Shown: positions 22,840 through 34,808 of the stretch, in pieces
How positions within the stretch are numbered: position 1 is the first letter of the stretch
Layout of the letters: each line of letters starts with the position of its first letter
From: Pinus tabuliformis
Lineage: Eukaryota; Streptophyta; Pinopsida; Pinales; Pinaceae
Assembly: GCA_031772625.1 (NCBI GenBank)
Contig: CM062804.1
Span: 274,195,174-274,259,173 of the forward strand
Direction of reading: 5' to 3'
DNA length: 64,000 nt
Position numbers and translations under genes: made by a program
Notes under the pieces: generated by a model
What the model was told of the DNA's origin: nothing
The model's input: the letters and a program-made list of their open reading frames with translations, nothing else
Database searches by the model: none

Positions 22840-23540
22840 AACATTGGATGGTGCTGCACCCACCGGCATCGGATGTTGGGTCGTAGCCGTTGGATGGAAT
22901 AATAGTAATCTTTTGGTGCCTACGATGCTGCTACATAACATCAATGACACTAGATAAATGTTATATGTCAGGTTGTAGCCATTACTGTTTATGTTATATG
23001 TCATTACTTTTTATGTTGGCTTGTTTATATTTCCTTGGGAGCTAATAAGACGTGAGAGAACGCAGCAGGGCTTGATTTATGACATGCCTTGGCCATATTG
23101 AATGCTAAATTTGTTCTCAATTCGCAGAATGTTATAAAAATTATCATTTTAAAGGGATTTTCTGTGAGTCCTGCAACGATGGGATAAGTTTATTATTCTG
23201 TATCAGTATTCCAAGGATGGGATATGTTTATTATTTTGTATAGTATTCCTTTAGCTCAAATGATGTCGAGATAACTCTAGTGAAGAGGGAACAGGTTTAT
23301 TATTTTGTATCAGGAATTTTTTTTTAGCTGAATGATGTTGAGATAGCTAGATTGTTGAAGGAGGAGGTAATTCGATTCTTGATTTTTGAAGGAAGAGGTT
23401 TTATATAATGAATGGTGACTGAATAATTATTAGATGAAGGATAGAAATTTAATATCTCTAAAATAGATATCAGTCTTTGGTTGATCTTTCAAACCAACTA
23501 ATATGGTTAATCCTCAAGACAAGCTGAGAAATCAATTGAA
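22840..23540 (+). repeat. 3' flank of P copy A
   Basis: Continuous sequence that also follows P copy C, first to 45760 and then from 54104 to about 54625 on the far side of the Helitron-like insertion. It serves as the empty-site reference for that insertion (TAGCCA/TTACTG at about 22980). No coding sequence is supported. It may include the 3' UTR. Confidence 0.75.
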
Positions 23541-23862
23541 GTTGGTCCTATCTCTAGGGTTCATCCCCTCTATATCCAAGGAAGTTGGTCCTATCTCTAG
23601 GGTTCATCTCGTGTATATCCCAGTAACCACAGATACAGACCCATATTCTTAAGAAGATGAATGTCTCTTCCTCTTTCAAACTTTTTAAAACCATTATAAA
23701 TTCTCCTAGATCCTTAAAAGACCCTATTGACCCTAAAGACACGAAAAGATTCTACCTTGTTCTCTGTTCCTGTGGTATCTCCACATTGAGGAAACATGAA
23801 GGTTTGTTAAGTGCATCGAACATACTGCTGATAGGTTTTTAAGCACATCCAACATGCTGCTT
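23538..23862. repeat. Spacer with 43-bp tandem duplication
   Basis: GAAGTTGGTCCTATCTCTAG begins at 23538 and again at 23581, giving a 43-bp direct repeat. The rest up to 23862 has only short open frames and no similarity to the upstream region of P copy C. P homology starts at about 23863. Confidence 0.7.
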
Positions 23863-23915
23863 ATTTCTTTGTTTTTCTTCTTTTAATGTTTGTGTTTATT
23901 TTTGAGTGGATATCA

Positions 23916-24081
23916 ATGGCTTCTTCGAATATCGTATTAGTGTTCGGCATTTGCATTTTGGCGCTTCTTCTTCTGTCTCCTGTAACAGGCATAGACGATG
24001 ATCCTGCTTCCGGAAAGCGGCACGCAATAGAGGATGATCCTGCCTCTCAAAACACTGAGGCAATGGCAACGTCATCACTGG
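23916..24081 (+). pseudogene. P copy B exon 1: signal peptide and acidic propeptide
   Basis: Start ATG at 23916, chosen because a hydrophobic signal peptide follows at once (residues about 4-24, with an LALLLL core) and because the same ATG is at 45085 in copy C. After the signal peptide comes an acidic pro-region with two copies of DDPAS, separated by a basic GKR. The exon ends CTGG and a GTAAAA donor follows. Ignoring the splice, the frame stays open to 24158. Exon 2 is missing: the intron is cut at about 24329 by truncated D2 LTR sequence. The exon itself is intact. Likely role: precursor of a secreted cysteine-rich peptide, function unknown. Confidence 0.6.
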
Positions 24082-24329
24082 GTAAAATACCACCAAATCA
24101 CTGGTGTTTTTTCTGTTCTTCTAACCAGTGCAATTTGAAAAAAAAAAACAAGGTCTGAATTTGAAAATAAAAAATAAAAATATAAAAGCGTCCCAACAAA
24201 ATCCAGGTTGTTGTTGATTAATCTAATTGTTTGCTACTAATTGTGATACAAAAAAATTGTAATAGTTTGTTACAGTTAGTTGTAAAATTCTTTGATGCGT
24301 CTCCAATATTACAATTTGTTATAAAATTG
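24082..24329 (+). other. P copy B: 5' part of intron
   Basis: Begins with the GTAAAATACC donor and matches the copy C intron until ATAAAATTGT, where D2 LTR sequence starts. The two sides share only a base or two at the join, so the junction looks like an illegitimate deletion rather than a clean LTR end. Confidence 0.65.
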
Positions 24330-26569
24330 TATACGTATATGTGATTATTATCAGTTAACTTTAGGAATTTCAACAGTTAATTAGGAAACACAAACTTGAT
24401 AATATTGTCTGGTAGAAGTATTAAACTGATTTACGATTATTAATGCATACTTTTATATTATTCGTCTGTAGTAGGAAGTGAATGGATTGAGAAAATTAAC
24501 ATTTTATTTGAAAACTGTTATTTTCTTCCAATTACCTAGTTATAGCTAAAGTGGGTAACTAATCTCAATTTATGAATGCAAAGTTATTATAGTGCAACAG
24601 ATATTTTCAAAGGTTGTAGGATGAAACAACATCCGTAATTGTTTAAAGCTATATGACCAAATGAAATACGAAGTAACACCTGCTATAGAAAAACAAGAAC
24701 TTTTATATAAGTAAAGATGTATATGAGACAATTTGGTTGTGCAACCATTCCTTGCAAGGAATGTAAAAATAGGCATACCTATAGGTGGGTAGTGGGTGTA
24801 ATCTAATTCTGTGTAGTCAATCAAAACCCTCACATTAAGATTACTCTACTTGAAAGTAATATGTCCAATTACATTTCTGTGGAATCATATACGCTGAGAA
24901 AAAGCAGTGTCGTGAATAAGAGACCATACAAATGCAGATAGCCGCAGAGGTTTCCATCAACAGACGGAGTAATTAAAAAATGAACCTCACATAATAATCT
25001 TTTCATACCATTGAAATAAAAGCCGAGTCTATAATTTGCAGTGGAATAATTTTCAGAAGATAAACAAGAAATTTATATCCAAAAAAAAAGGAAACAAGGG
25101 TACAACTGAGTTAAGGTCATCTTCCAGATTGAATTCCGTCGGCCAGTGCAGTGTGGACACCGAGGAATGATGTTCTATTAGGATGGGTTCACTTGGGTAA
25201 AGAACTGTAAGACATATGCCGAGCAGAATCATAAGATAATTAAAGGAAAACATATTCATTGCTTTCTAACAAATGTAATAAAGGATAGAGGTATTATATC
25301 ATTACATACATTAACAATCACGAAATAAATAAATTGTCAATACAACTGTGAGGATGTGAAAACCCTCGAATAATTGAACTGTCCTTAAATGATAATGAAG
25401 CGAGTGCCCTTATGAGACCTGAACATAATACAATAAAGTGTTGGTAACTCGGACTTGAATCTAAAAGGAAACCCTCATGCACATAGCTCAAAAGCTTAAA
25501 TGCAAAATAGACCAAGACAACCAACCATAAGGAAGGTGATCATACCCGTTCAAAAACACTGTAGAGAGGTGTGGACCCTTTGGTAGCCGATGCTTGGAGC
25601 CTAGTCACTTGCACCCAAATGCTTGTCGGCAGATGCTACCCTACATCAAAGTGCCAAAGTGGTTAAACAACATAGTAGAACAGGTAAATTGTTAACATCT
25701 GAAGGGAAAACAAATGCATTTAAACACCTTACCATCTAGTAGGCTGGGAGAATTTTTGTCCTTGGCATTATAGGTATTGGAGGTGGCTGTAGCCACGGTG
25801 CCTGTAGAACAAGGTACCCCTTTTAGTTAATTTACATAGTAAAGAAAACAAAACAAAAAACAAACAACAATAAGACTAGATGTCTCGAGAAGAAACGACT
25901 AAATCCTCTGAGACCTAGTCTCACCAGTATGGCATAGACAATTATGAAGCAACAGTGTAAATCTCATGGACAAAATGACTAGAAACATTGAAATTCCGAG
26001 CGAGTCCTCCAGAATGCAAGGGTTGCCTGAGGGAGAATAACACTGACGAAACCAAGGTTTCACAGAGCTAACCCTCCAGAACTAGACCAAGCCAAATGAT
26101 CAAAGAGTGGGGACAACATACCGGTTTCTTTATCATAACACCCGAGATTCTGGTGGACCGTCAAATCCAGCTCTTCAATCGGATGGTGCTGTACACCATA
26201 GATGGTATCTGGAGGAAGAGGAGCCTGGTAGCTGGTGGCCATCCAACCATAGTCCTACCGGGAAAGTTTTAAAAGAATTAATCTGAGCATTGTGCATACC
26301 ATAGGACTTCATTCCAAGAATTAATAAACATGTACATGTATGTCAGCCCTTAAATATATATATGTGTGTGTGATAGGAAAGAGGTTGGTACGATGTAAAC
26401 CATGGATTTAATATAATGATATGTATGCAATGAAACCATTCACCATTATGTCGATTTTTAATATGTGTGTAATTATTAGAATCTCCAAATTACAGGAATG
26501 ATAACTTTATCATCGGTCATGGTAAATTGATTTTTTTTCTATGCATATGGTTAATGAGTAGGTGTTACA
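24330..26569 (+). repeat. 5' LTR of D2, 5'-truncated
   Basis: Aligns with D1 LTR from about 16240 onward and ends GGTGTTACA at 26569. The start is a deletion junction with the P copy B intron, not a true LTR end. Confidence 0.88.
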
Positions 26570-26571
26570 GT

Positions 26572-26583
26572 TGGTATCAGAGC
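26572..26583 (+). other. Primer binding site of D2 (initiator Met type)
   Basis: TGGTATCAGAGC lies two bases after the LTR and is a perfect match to the common plant tRNA-Met PBS. Confidence 0.88.
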
Positions 26584-26966
26584 CCTCTGGGTACTAAACT
26601 GATGCCTAGGTAAATAAGCGTAGAAATAACAAAATAGTTATGATGTGTAGAGGAGCAGCAAACACAACAGGAGACGAGGAGTAGGATCCACCCCCTCCGG
26701 TGGAACTGCAGGACGTAACCTAGAAGTATGGGTACAGCTCGGAGAAGAAAATCCAAGTACCAATGATCCTTTGTTAGAAACAATCTAGCAGATTATGAGC
26801 AAAGATGTAGAATCTACAAGCTGATAACAAAAGATTACGTTTGGAGCATGAAAATATTAAGAAAATTCTGTCAAACAGGAAGAATCAGATGAATCCATCC
26901 CCCAGTCAAGGAGAAGAGAGAAGGACTGAATCACATAGACAGCAAAAGGAACGTCAGAAGTCTTAA

Positions 26967-27560
26967 GTGGGAGAAATCGGTATTGAAGAAGAATTTGATT
27001 ACGTCTTAGTTAAAAATGGATTAAAAAGGAGAAGGATGCAACTCCAAGGGGAGTTTAGAAGGATAAAACCACCGATATACAATGGTGAGGCCGAAGAAGC
27101 AGTGGAGGCCTACTTAATTAATATGAATAAATATTTTCAAATATATGAATATGATGACAATTTAGCTGCAATGTTAGCAATTTATCAGTTGCAAGGCAAG
27201 GCCACCCTCTAGTGGGAAGAAATCAAAATAGTCAAAGAAATCAATGAGCACGAAGTCACCTGGGAACAATTTCATAAGCATTTCAAGTATAGATATTTCA
27301 CTAAGAGGTTTTATGATGATAAAGCAAAGGAGTTTCATGACTTGAAACTAGGACAATAGCCTATGGATGAATTTAAAGCCAAGTTCACCTCACTATTAAG
27401 ATATGTTCCCTACATCCATGAGGAAAAGGTGGAATTCTAGCGCTTTACCAGCAACTTACTTGCCTTCATGAAGGAGAAATTGGAGTTTGATAATACGCAA
27501 ATGATAGATGAATCAGTCAGAAAGGCTCGATCTGTTACCATCCAATGAAGCAGAATGTCG
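26967..27560 (+). pseudogene. D2 gag capsid
   Basis: Translation shows FRRIKPPIYNGEAEEAVEAY, YQLQGKATL, then a TAG, then a W-E-Q-F-H-K-H-F helix and YRYFTKRFYDDK, the standard plant gag pattern (F-x-G at the start, A-x-x-W in the middle, W-x-x-F late). Further stops occur at 27357 and near 27440. The equivalent in D3 is 58220-58690. Confidence 0.85.
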
Positions 27561-28165
27561 AGGTTAATAAAAATTGGCTAAGTAAGAAATGGAATTTTTT
27601 TTTTACAAATAATATGAACATGAAGATTACAGGTACCAGATATCTCGGACGAAGAGAACCAAATGGATCTACTAACAGAAATCAACAAAGGTACAAACCT
27701 CAGAATGAAATAAAACAAAATGAAACATCAAGTAAGCTAGAAACTAGTCAAATTCCTAAACCTCCCTTGCAGTGTTGGGGATGTGGGGAACACCATTACT
27801 ACAAGAATTTCCCTCATAGGGGGAGATCATAACCTGTTGCAAATGTTCAAGAACCTTATCCTGTCGGTGATTTGGTGCAGAACATAACCCATATTAAAGC
27901 ATCATTTGAAGATCACCAAGCAGATTATCAACCCTCGATCATGGAACTTGAAGGTAAAATATCCAATCACCTTGTTTCCATTTTAATAGATTTCGGTGTA
28001 AGCTTGAGCTATGTGAGTCCCAGAATTTTTTATTTATGTCATCTAAAAGGTTTAAAATTTAAGAACCCTTGGTTGGTTCAACTTGCCACAGGTGCTAGAA
28101 GAAGAGTTAGAGCAAAAATAGAGCACTGCGAAATAAAACTAGCAAGACAACAGATCAGTAATTAA
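27545..28165 (+). pseudogene. D2 zinc knuckle and protease
   Basis: The knuckle reads CWGCGEHHYYKNFPHR, a CCHC box whose last cysteine is now phenylalanine. After a stop near 27830 comes the protease with LEGKISNHLVSILIDFGVSL, in which the usual D-S/T-G catalytic triad is altered to D-F-G. This is followed by SYVSPRI. Both changes, plus stops, indicate a dead copy. Confidence 0.82.
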
Positions 28166-28429
28166 ATATACTACCATTAGGTTCCTCTGATGTCATAATA
28201 GCCATGGACCAGTTGGAATGACAATGGACCTTAGTAAACTCTAAGGATAAGACCATTGATCTTTTGTCAAATGATGGTACCAGAATAGAAATTCAGGGTG
28301 TTAAAAGAGAAGTGAAATTATTACCTGTTATAGCCCACCGGTTAGTAAGATGCATGGATAAAGGCTATCAAATCTATGCGATTTATGTAGGGTAAGAAAA
28401 ATCCAAAGATAAATTCTCATTCTTGGAGA

Positions 28430-29217
28430 AAATATTGGTGGTCCAAGAGTTTAAAGATGTGTTTCCAAAAGATATTCATGGAGTACCACCCAAGAGGAAA
28501 CTTGACTTTACCATAGAATTGGTTCCTAGAGTTTCCCTGGTCTCCAAATCCACCTACATAATTAGTATTCCTGAGTTAACCAAGCTAAAAGTACAACTCT
28601 AGGTGCTGTTAGATAAATGTTATATTCGACCCAACGCACCCGCTTGGGGAGCCCCAATTTTGTTCGTAAGGAAGAAGGATGGTACTTTGAATTTATACAT
28701 AGATTTCGGACAACTGAATAAGTTAACCATCATGAATAAGTATACCTTACCTTGAATTGATGACCTCTTTGATAAAGTTAATGGAGCGGTGGTATTTTCA
28801 AAAATTTATTTAAGATTAGGATATCATTAGATTCAAATTAAAGATGAATACATATACAAGCCTGCATTTAGAACATCCTATGGCCATTATGAGTTTGTGG
28901 TCCTACCATTCGGACTCAGTAATGCTCCAGCAGCATTCATGAGGATGATGAATGGAATTTTCCATCCTTACCTCTATAAATTAGTTCTTATATTTATTGA
29001 TGACATTTTGGTGTACTCTAGAATTATTGAGGAACATAAAGAACACCTTCGGATAGTGTTACAAACTTTAAGAGAAAACCAACTCTTCGCCAAATTCAGC
29101 AAGTGTGATTTCTTTAAAGATCTTATTTAGTATCTACGACATGCCATATCCTCTGGTGGTATAGATTTTGATCTAGAGAAAACTAAGACCATCATGAACT
29201 AGCCTGTCCAAACCAAT
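28430..29217 (+). pseudogene. D2 reverse transcriptase
   Basis: Visible parts are the LIDDLFDKV-type palm entry, [20 protein letters not shown], and the catalytic box [10 protein letters not shown] within the open stretch 28897-29130. The first half has several stops (near 28396, 28602, 28755 and 28830). The catalytic aspartates are intact. Confidence 0.88.
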
Positions 29218-29958
29218 GTGGCAGACATACGCTTATATATGGGTCTTGCTGGTTATTATAGGAGATTTATAAGGGGGTTTTCTAAAGTCGCTTATCCAAT
29301 CACCTCCTTGCAGCAAAAGGAAACATGTTTCAAATGGTCCAAACACTGTCAAGAATGTTTGAAAAAGTTAAAGCATTTACTCACCACAACATCAGTATTA
29401 AAGATTGGAAATCCTGAAGAAGATTTTATAGTCTGCAGAGATGTGTGAAAAGAAGTTGTAGGTGGAATTTTAATACAGAATGTTATGGTAATTGATTATG
29501 AATCATGTGAGTTAAAAGAGCATGAACATAAATATTCTACTTCCGATTTAGCTCTAACTATTATAGTTTATGCTTTAAAGGTATGGAGACACTACCTGCT
29601 TGGGAAAAGATGTTTTCTCAAGACAGACCATAGAAGATTAAGTAGTTTCTTTAACGAACCCACCTTGAATGTGTGCCAAGCTTGGTGGACTGCATTCTTA
29701 AGTGAATTTGGTTTTGAAATGAAACATTTAAAGGGGAAAGAAAATAGAGTGGCAAATGCATTAAGTAGGAAACTACACCATATCTACGAGATTTCATTTA
29801 GTCAAGTTGAATTCAACTTTACTGATCAATTAAAGGAAGCAGCGCAGAAGGACCCTGAATACGACTATCTCTGGAAACAAGTAAAATTTGCACAAAATTC
29901 GATAGAGCAAAGGGAGTATAGTATTAACTCTGTGAGTTTATTGATGTTTAGAAATTGA
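29218..29958 (+). pseudogene. D2 RT thumb and RNase H
   Basis: MGLAGYYRRFIRGFSKVAYP marks the RT connection region. After a TGA near 29447, which D3 also has, RNase H continues with STSDLALTIIVYALKVWRHY, LKTDHRRLSSFF, MKHLKGKENRVANALSRK and a short linker toward integrase. Confidence 0.85.
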
Positions 29959-29997
29959 ATTTATGTTCCTAATCGATTGTCATTAAAGTAAATCATG

Positions 29998-31050
29998 CTA
30001 GATAAATTTCATAGAAGTCCTTATGCTGCTCACCCAGGCTATCAAAATCTTTTCTCTGCTATCAAGAAAAACTACTATTGGCCTGGTATGAGAAAGGACA
30101 TTGCTAATATTTAGCCAAATGCCTGGAATGTCAGCAAGTCAAAGTTGAGCATCAACATCCTGCTGGGTTACTGCATCCTTTACCCATCCCTGAATGGAAA
30201 TGGGATATAATAACTTTGGATTTTATAACTAGATTACCTCGATCTAAAAGACAAAATGACTCAGTTATGGTTGTGGTAGACAAACTGAGAAAGACTTCTC
30301 ATTTTATATCTATCAAGTCCACATACCAAACAACCCAAATAGCAGATATATTTATGAAGGAGATTTTCCAGCTCCATGGCATGCCTCGAGTCATAATATC
30401 TAATTGGGATGTTAAGTTTACCTATGCTTTTTGGAAAGCATTGTTCACTGGGCTAGGTACACAAATTCACTTCAGCACGCTTATCACCCCCAGACCGATG
30501 GACAAACTAAAAGAGTGAATCAAGTGGTAGAGGACATGTTGCGCATGTATGTGATTCAGCAACCCGAAAAATGGGAAGAGTATCTACATTTGGTAGAATT
30601 TTCTTACAACAATGGTTATCGTGAATCGCTTAAAATGAGTCCTTTTGAAGTACTCTATGGAAGGAAATGTACCATCCCTGCAAATTGGAACAATCCTAAG
30701 AACAAAATGATATTAGGACCAGATATGCTAGAGGGAATGGAAAGAACCATGAAAAATGTTCAGCAAAATTTGAAGGTTGCTCAAGATAGGCAGAAATTGT
30801 ACCCTAATAAGAATAGAATCTATCGGGAGTTCCAGGTAGGAGTTCATGTGTATGTACAAATTAAACCTAAGAGAAGCACATTGAGATGGGGAAAGTGTGC
30901 CAAATTGGCCCTCCGGTTCTATGACCATTTCCAGATTCTAGATAGAATGGGACCAGTGCCCTATCAATTAGCGCTACACAGCCACATTCAGGTTCATAAT
31001 GTATTCCATGTTTCCCTTTTAAAGATGTGTATGACCCCAGACACATCATG
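29998..31050 (+). pseudogene. D2 integrase
   Basis: The zinc-binding end is HRSPYAAHPGYQNLFS, then NYYWPGMRKDI, a TAG/frame break at 30114, and a cysteine pair in the shifted frame. The core has LDFITRLPRSKRQNDSVMVV, IISNWDVKF, a frameshift near 30480, then NQVVEDMLRMYV and FSYNNGYRESLKMSPFEVLY. The C-terminal region ends HNVFHVSLLK. In D1 the region from 30024 on is the only surviving part. B2 interrupts D3 at the corresponding zinc-binding position. Confidence 0.9.
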
Positions 31051-31234
31051 AATTGAAAAGAGCTTCAGCTAAAAGAGAATTATGTATATAACTGAGGAAA
31101 ATCTATTTGTTATATGTATATACTGCTTATATGTGTATCAGTTATATAACAATTGTGCTTGTCGCAGGTCGAATCGGAAGGAGAATTCCTAGTCGAGCCC
31201 ATGCGCATACTCGATCAAGAGAAGTAATGTTTCA

Positions 31235-31372
31235 GAGGTAAGCTATCATTCAGGTTAAAGTGCAATGGAACCAGTTCAGCCTAAAAGGAGCCACTTGGGA
31301 GGATAAAGACTTTATGTAGGAGGCTTATCTTGAATTATTTTAGGAACAGATGGAAGAATGAATACCGGGGAC
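31235..31372 (+). pseudogene. D2 chromodomain
   Basis: The frame reads VKVQWNQFSLKGATWEDKDF, then two stops, and YLELF and EQMEE before TGA. The A-T-W-E core confirms the chromodomain and the chromovirus assignment. Confidence 0.78.
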
Positions 31373-31563
31373 GGTGTTTCGCTAAGGGTGGAAGATGTGA
31401 CATCCCCAAACCTTTTAGTTATTTTTGGACATTTCTTTTTTTACTATTACGGTTGAGTAAAACTAATAAACAATATGGTTATTGTGGTGTTATTAATTAT
31501 GAATAATAATTAGGTTAAGTTATAGAAATATTACCAATGTCTCTAAGAAACATCTAAGGTATT

Positions 31564-31764
31564 TTCAATCCCACTTCTTCAGCCCTGTGAGTATCACCCG
31601 ATGCAATGAGTGCTAAGCGGACTATTCAACAATCATGCAAAATTAGTTAGTTATGACTACCTCTCACGGAAATGGTCATAGATGAATGACTTACTTAATG
31701 TAGTTGAATCCAAAGAAAATTATATTTAATATAATGCACTGCGAAAACCACCAATACTTAAATA
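31564..31764. mobile_element. 201-bp insertion with 9-bp TSD (TAAGGTATT)
   Basis: The D1 LTR reads TAAGGTATT once at this place. D2 has it on both sides of the insert (31555-31563 and 31765-31773). A perfect 9-bp duplication is typical of Mutator-like transposons. I see no clear terminal inverted repeat, so it may be a non-TIR derivative. No coding capacity. Confidence 0.75.
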
Positions 31765-33236
31765 TAAGGTATTACTAATGAACCTCAATAACTCTCCTTT
31801 CACCAGACAATTATTAGTTAGGAGCAAGTATCCCTTACCTACCTTCCTATTACAAGAGGGAAGGGGGAAGGAGAGGAAGGGGTTGGGAAAAAATGAAAGA
31901 AAAGAAAGATTCCTTGAGCTGAGCAAGGCTTCAGTGAGAAAACCCTTAAGAGTGACCTCCCTGGAGGATGAAACATTTTTGCAGGCTAGACTTGGGGTCT
32001 TAAGGCAAAAGCAATAGAACTATTGCCTTGAAAACTAATCTTAGGGAAAAAGAGGAGCTCAGGGGGATATTATAGGATGTAGTTTCAAAGATTCTCATTA
32101 GAAGAGTGGAGAGGTTCATCTAATAGTAAAGTATTCTTTCGATGGAAGATAAGTGTCATATACGTATCTATGATTATTATCTGTTAACTGTAGGAATTTA
32201 AACAGTTAATTAGGAAACACAAACTTGCTAATATTGTCTGGTAGAAGTATTAAATTGATTGACAATTATTAATGCATACTTTTATATTATTCGCCTATAG
32301 TAGGAATTGAATGGATTGAGAAAATTAACATTTAAATTGAAAACTGTTATTTTGGTGCAATTACCCAATTATAGCTAACGTGGGTAACTAGTCTCAACTC
32401 ATGACTGCAATGTTATTATAGTCCAACAGAGATTTTCGAAGCTTGTAGGATGAAACAACATATGTTGTCTGCACAGGGTAACTATGCTTATATAACTAAG
32501 AATTATGTACTTTTTAAAAACTATATGACCAAATGAAATACGAAGTAACTCCTGTTGTAGAAAAACATGAAAATTTATATAAGTAAAGATGTATATGAGA
32601 CAGTTTGGATGCGCGGCCATTCCTAGCAAGGAATGTAAAAATAGGCATACCTACAGGTGGATGTAAGTGTAATCTAATTCTGTGTAGTCAATCAAAACCC
32701 TCACATCAAGATTACTCTACTTGAAAGCAATATGTCGAATCACATTTTTGTGAAAACCAGGACTCAAATCATATATGCTGAGAAAACAAGCGTTGTCGTG
32801 AATAAGAGACCATTAGTAGCTATGCATGCATAAAATAATTTTCAAGAAGTGGCATATACAAATGTAGATAACCACGGAGGTTTCCATCAATAGACAAAGT
32901 AATTAAAAAAGGAATGTCAGATAATAATGTTTTGAGACCATCGAAATAGAAGCCAAGTTTGTAATTTGCAGAGGAATAATTTGCAGAAGATAAACAAGAA
33001 ATTTATATCCAAGAAAAAAGGACACAAGGGTTCAACCAAGTTCACGTCATCTTCCAGATTGAATTCGTTAGCCAGTCTAGGGTGGACACTGAGGAATGAT
33101 GTTCTGGTATGATGGGTTAACCTGGGTAAACAACTGTAAATAATTGAAAACGTATTCCAAGTAGAATCATAAGCTAACTAAAGGAAAACAGATTCATTGT
33201 TTGCTAACAAATGTAATAAAATACAAAGGTATTATA

Positions 33237-33533
33237 CATGGAAAATTTTAGGGGCTAATGTTCGCCCAGTGGGCTAATTTTCCATGATTTTTCCACAAAA
33301 AAGATTCGCCAATTTCCAATTTTATAAAAGACGATTCGCCCAAATTTTAGAAAATAAAATTATTTTACCTTAAAAATCGCCAACATTATATAGAGACTAT
33401 ATATAAAATAATTATAAATTTGATTAATTTTACAAATATATCAATAAACATTTATAATTTGCATATTAGGGATTAGTGAGATTCGCCAATGTTTTAAACT
33501 TTAAGAAAATTTTCCATCCTTAAAAGTTTCCTT
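33237..33533. mobile_element. 297-bp insertion with 9-bp TSD (GGTATTATA) and fold-back end
   Basis: GGTATTATA occurs at 33228-33236 and 33534-33542. The left end begins CATGGAAAATTTT, and AAAATTTTCCAT recurs inverted about 15 bases from the right end. The left 50 bp also fold on themselves (CATGGAAAAT ... ATTTTCCATG). This resembles a Mutator-type miniature element. No coding capacity. Confidence 0.78.
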
Positions 33534-34808
33534 GGTATTATATCACTTCATACATTAATAGTCATAAAATAAATAAATTTTCAATACGACCATGAGGATG
33601 TGCAAATCCTCGAACAGTAGAACCATCCTTAAATGATAATGATGTCTGTTTCCTTACGAGACCTCCACATAATACAAGCAGTGGTTTGTAACCCAGAATT
33701 GAATCTAAAAGGAATCCCTCATGCACATAGTTGAAAATATTAAATGCAAAACATACCATGACAACTAAACTCAAGGAAGGAACTCATGCCCATTCAAAAA
33801 CACTGTAGAGAAGTGTGGACCCTTTCGTAACCAATGCTCGGAGCTTGGGCACTTGCACCTAGCTCCTTGTCGGTAGAAGCTACCCTGCATCGAAGTGCCT
33901 AAGTGGTTAAGCAATGTGGTAGAAAAGGTAAATTGTCAACATCTGAAGCGAAAAAAAATGCATTTAAACACCTTACCATCTTGTAGGATGGGAGCATTTT
34001 TGTCCTTGACATCATAGGGATCGGAGGTGGTTGTCGCTGTGGTGCTTGAAGAACAAGCTACCCGTTTTAGTTAAGTTACATAGTAAAAAAAGAAAAAGAA
34101 AAAAAAAACAATAAGACTAGAAATTTGGAGTGAAAACGACTAAATCCTCTAAGCGCTAGTCTCACCTATATGGCATAGAAAACCATGAAATAGCAGGGTA
34201 AATCTCAGGGCCAAAATGACTGGAAATGTTGAAATTCTTGGTGAATCCTCCATGACATATAGCTAGGAATGCAAGGGCTACTTGAGGGAGAATAACACTG
34301 ATGAAGCCAGGGTTTCATAGAGCAAACCTTCATGAACCGGACCAAGCCAAGTGACCGAAGAGCAGGGAAAGGATACTAGTTCGTTAGCATAGCACCCCAG
34401 ATTTTGATTTTCCATCGGATCGAACTCTTTGATCGGATGACGTTGCACGCCATAGATGGCATTCGGAGGAAGAGGAGCCTGGTAGCTAATGACCATCCAA
34501 CCGCAGGCCAATCGGGCAAGTTTTAAAAGAATTAATGTGAGCATTGTGCGTATCGTAGGACATGATTCCAAGAATTAAGAAACATGTACATATATGTCAG
34601 CCCTTAAATATAGATTTGTGTGTGTGATAGGAACGAGGTCTATATGATGTAAACTATGAATTTAATATAACGATATGTATGCAATGAAATCATTCACCAT
34701 TATGTTGATTTTTAATATATGTGTAATTATCAGAATCTCCAAATTACGAGAATGATAACTTTATCATCTGTCATGGTAAATTAAATTTTATTTTTCTATG
34801 CCTACGGT

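Larger units (their letters stand above)
24330..34808 (+). mobile_element. Family D chromovirus copy D2
   Basis: The most complete family D element: truncated 5' LTR (24330-26569), Met-type PBS, gag, knuckle, protease, RT, RNase H, integrase, chromodomain, polypurine tract and 3' LTR (31396-34808). The first roughly 540 bp of the 5' LTR are missing, and the last bases of the 3' LTR were lost in a small deletion. Many stops make it inactive. D2 and D3 share stops (for example the TAG in CAATAGCCTATGG at 27356 and 58489, and one in GAATTCTAG). This suggests both descend from one already defective copy. Confidence 0.93.
31396..34808 (+). repeat. 3' LTR of D2 with two insertions
   Basis: Starts TGTGACATCCCC after a polypurine tract. 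It aligns with the D1 LTR except for 201 bp at 31564-31764 and 297 bp at 33237-33533. Its last approximately 30 bp, including GGTGTTACA, and the first bases of F2 are deleted, so it runs straight into F2 at about 34808. Confidence 0.9.

Noticed and set aside
22702..23004. Minus-strand 100-codon frame over P copy A
   Set aside because: Antisense of exon 2; the plus strand has splice sites and a conserved cysteine pattern.
24082..24158. Unspliced read-through end of P exon 1 (PPNHW, then a CSSNQC motif) as the real C-terminus
   Set aside because: Also open in copy C, but splicing to exon 2 keeps frame and gives the eight-cysteine domain. Retained intron remains a minor possibility.
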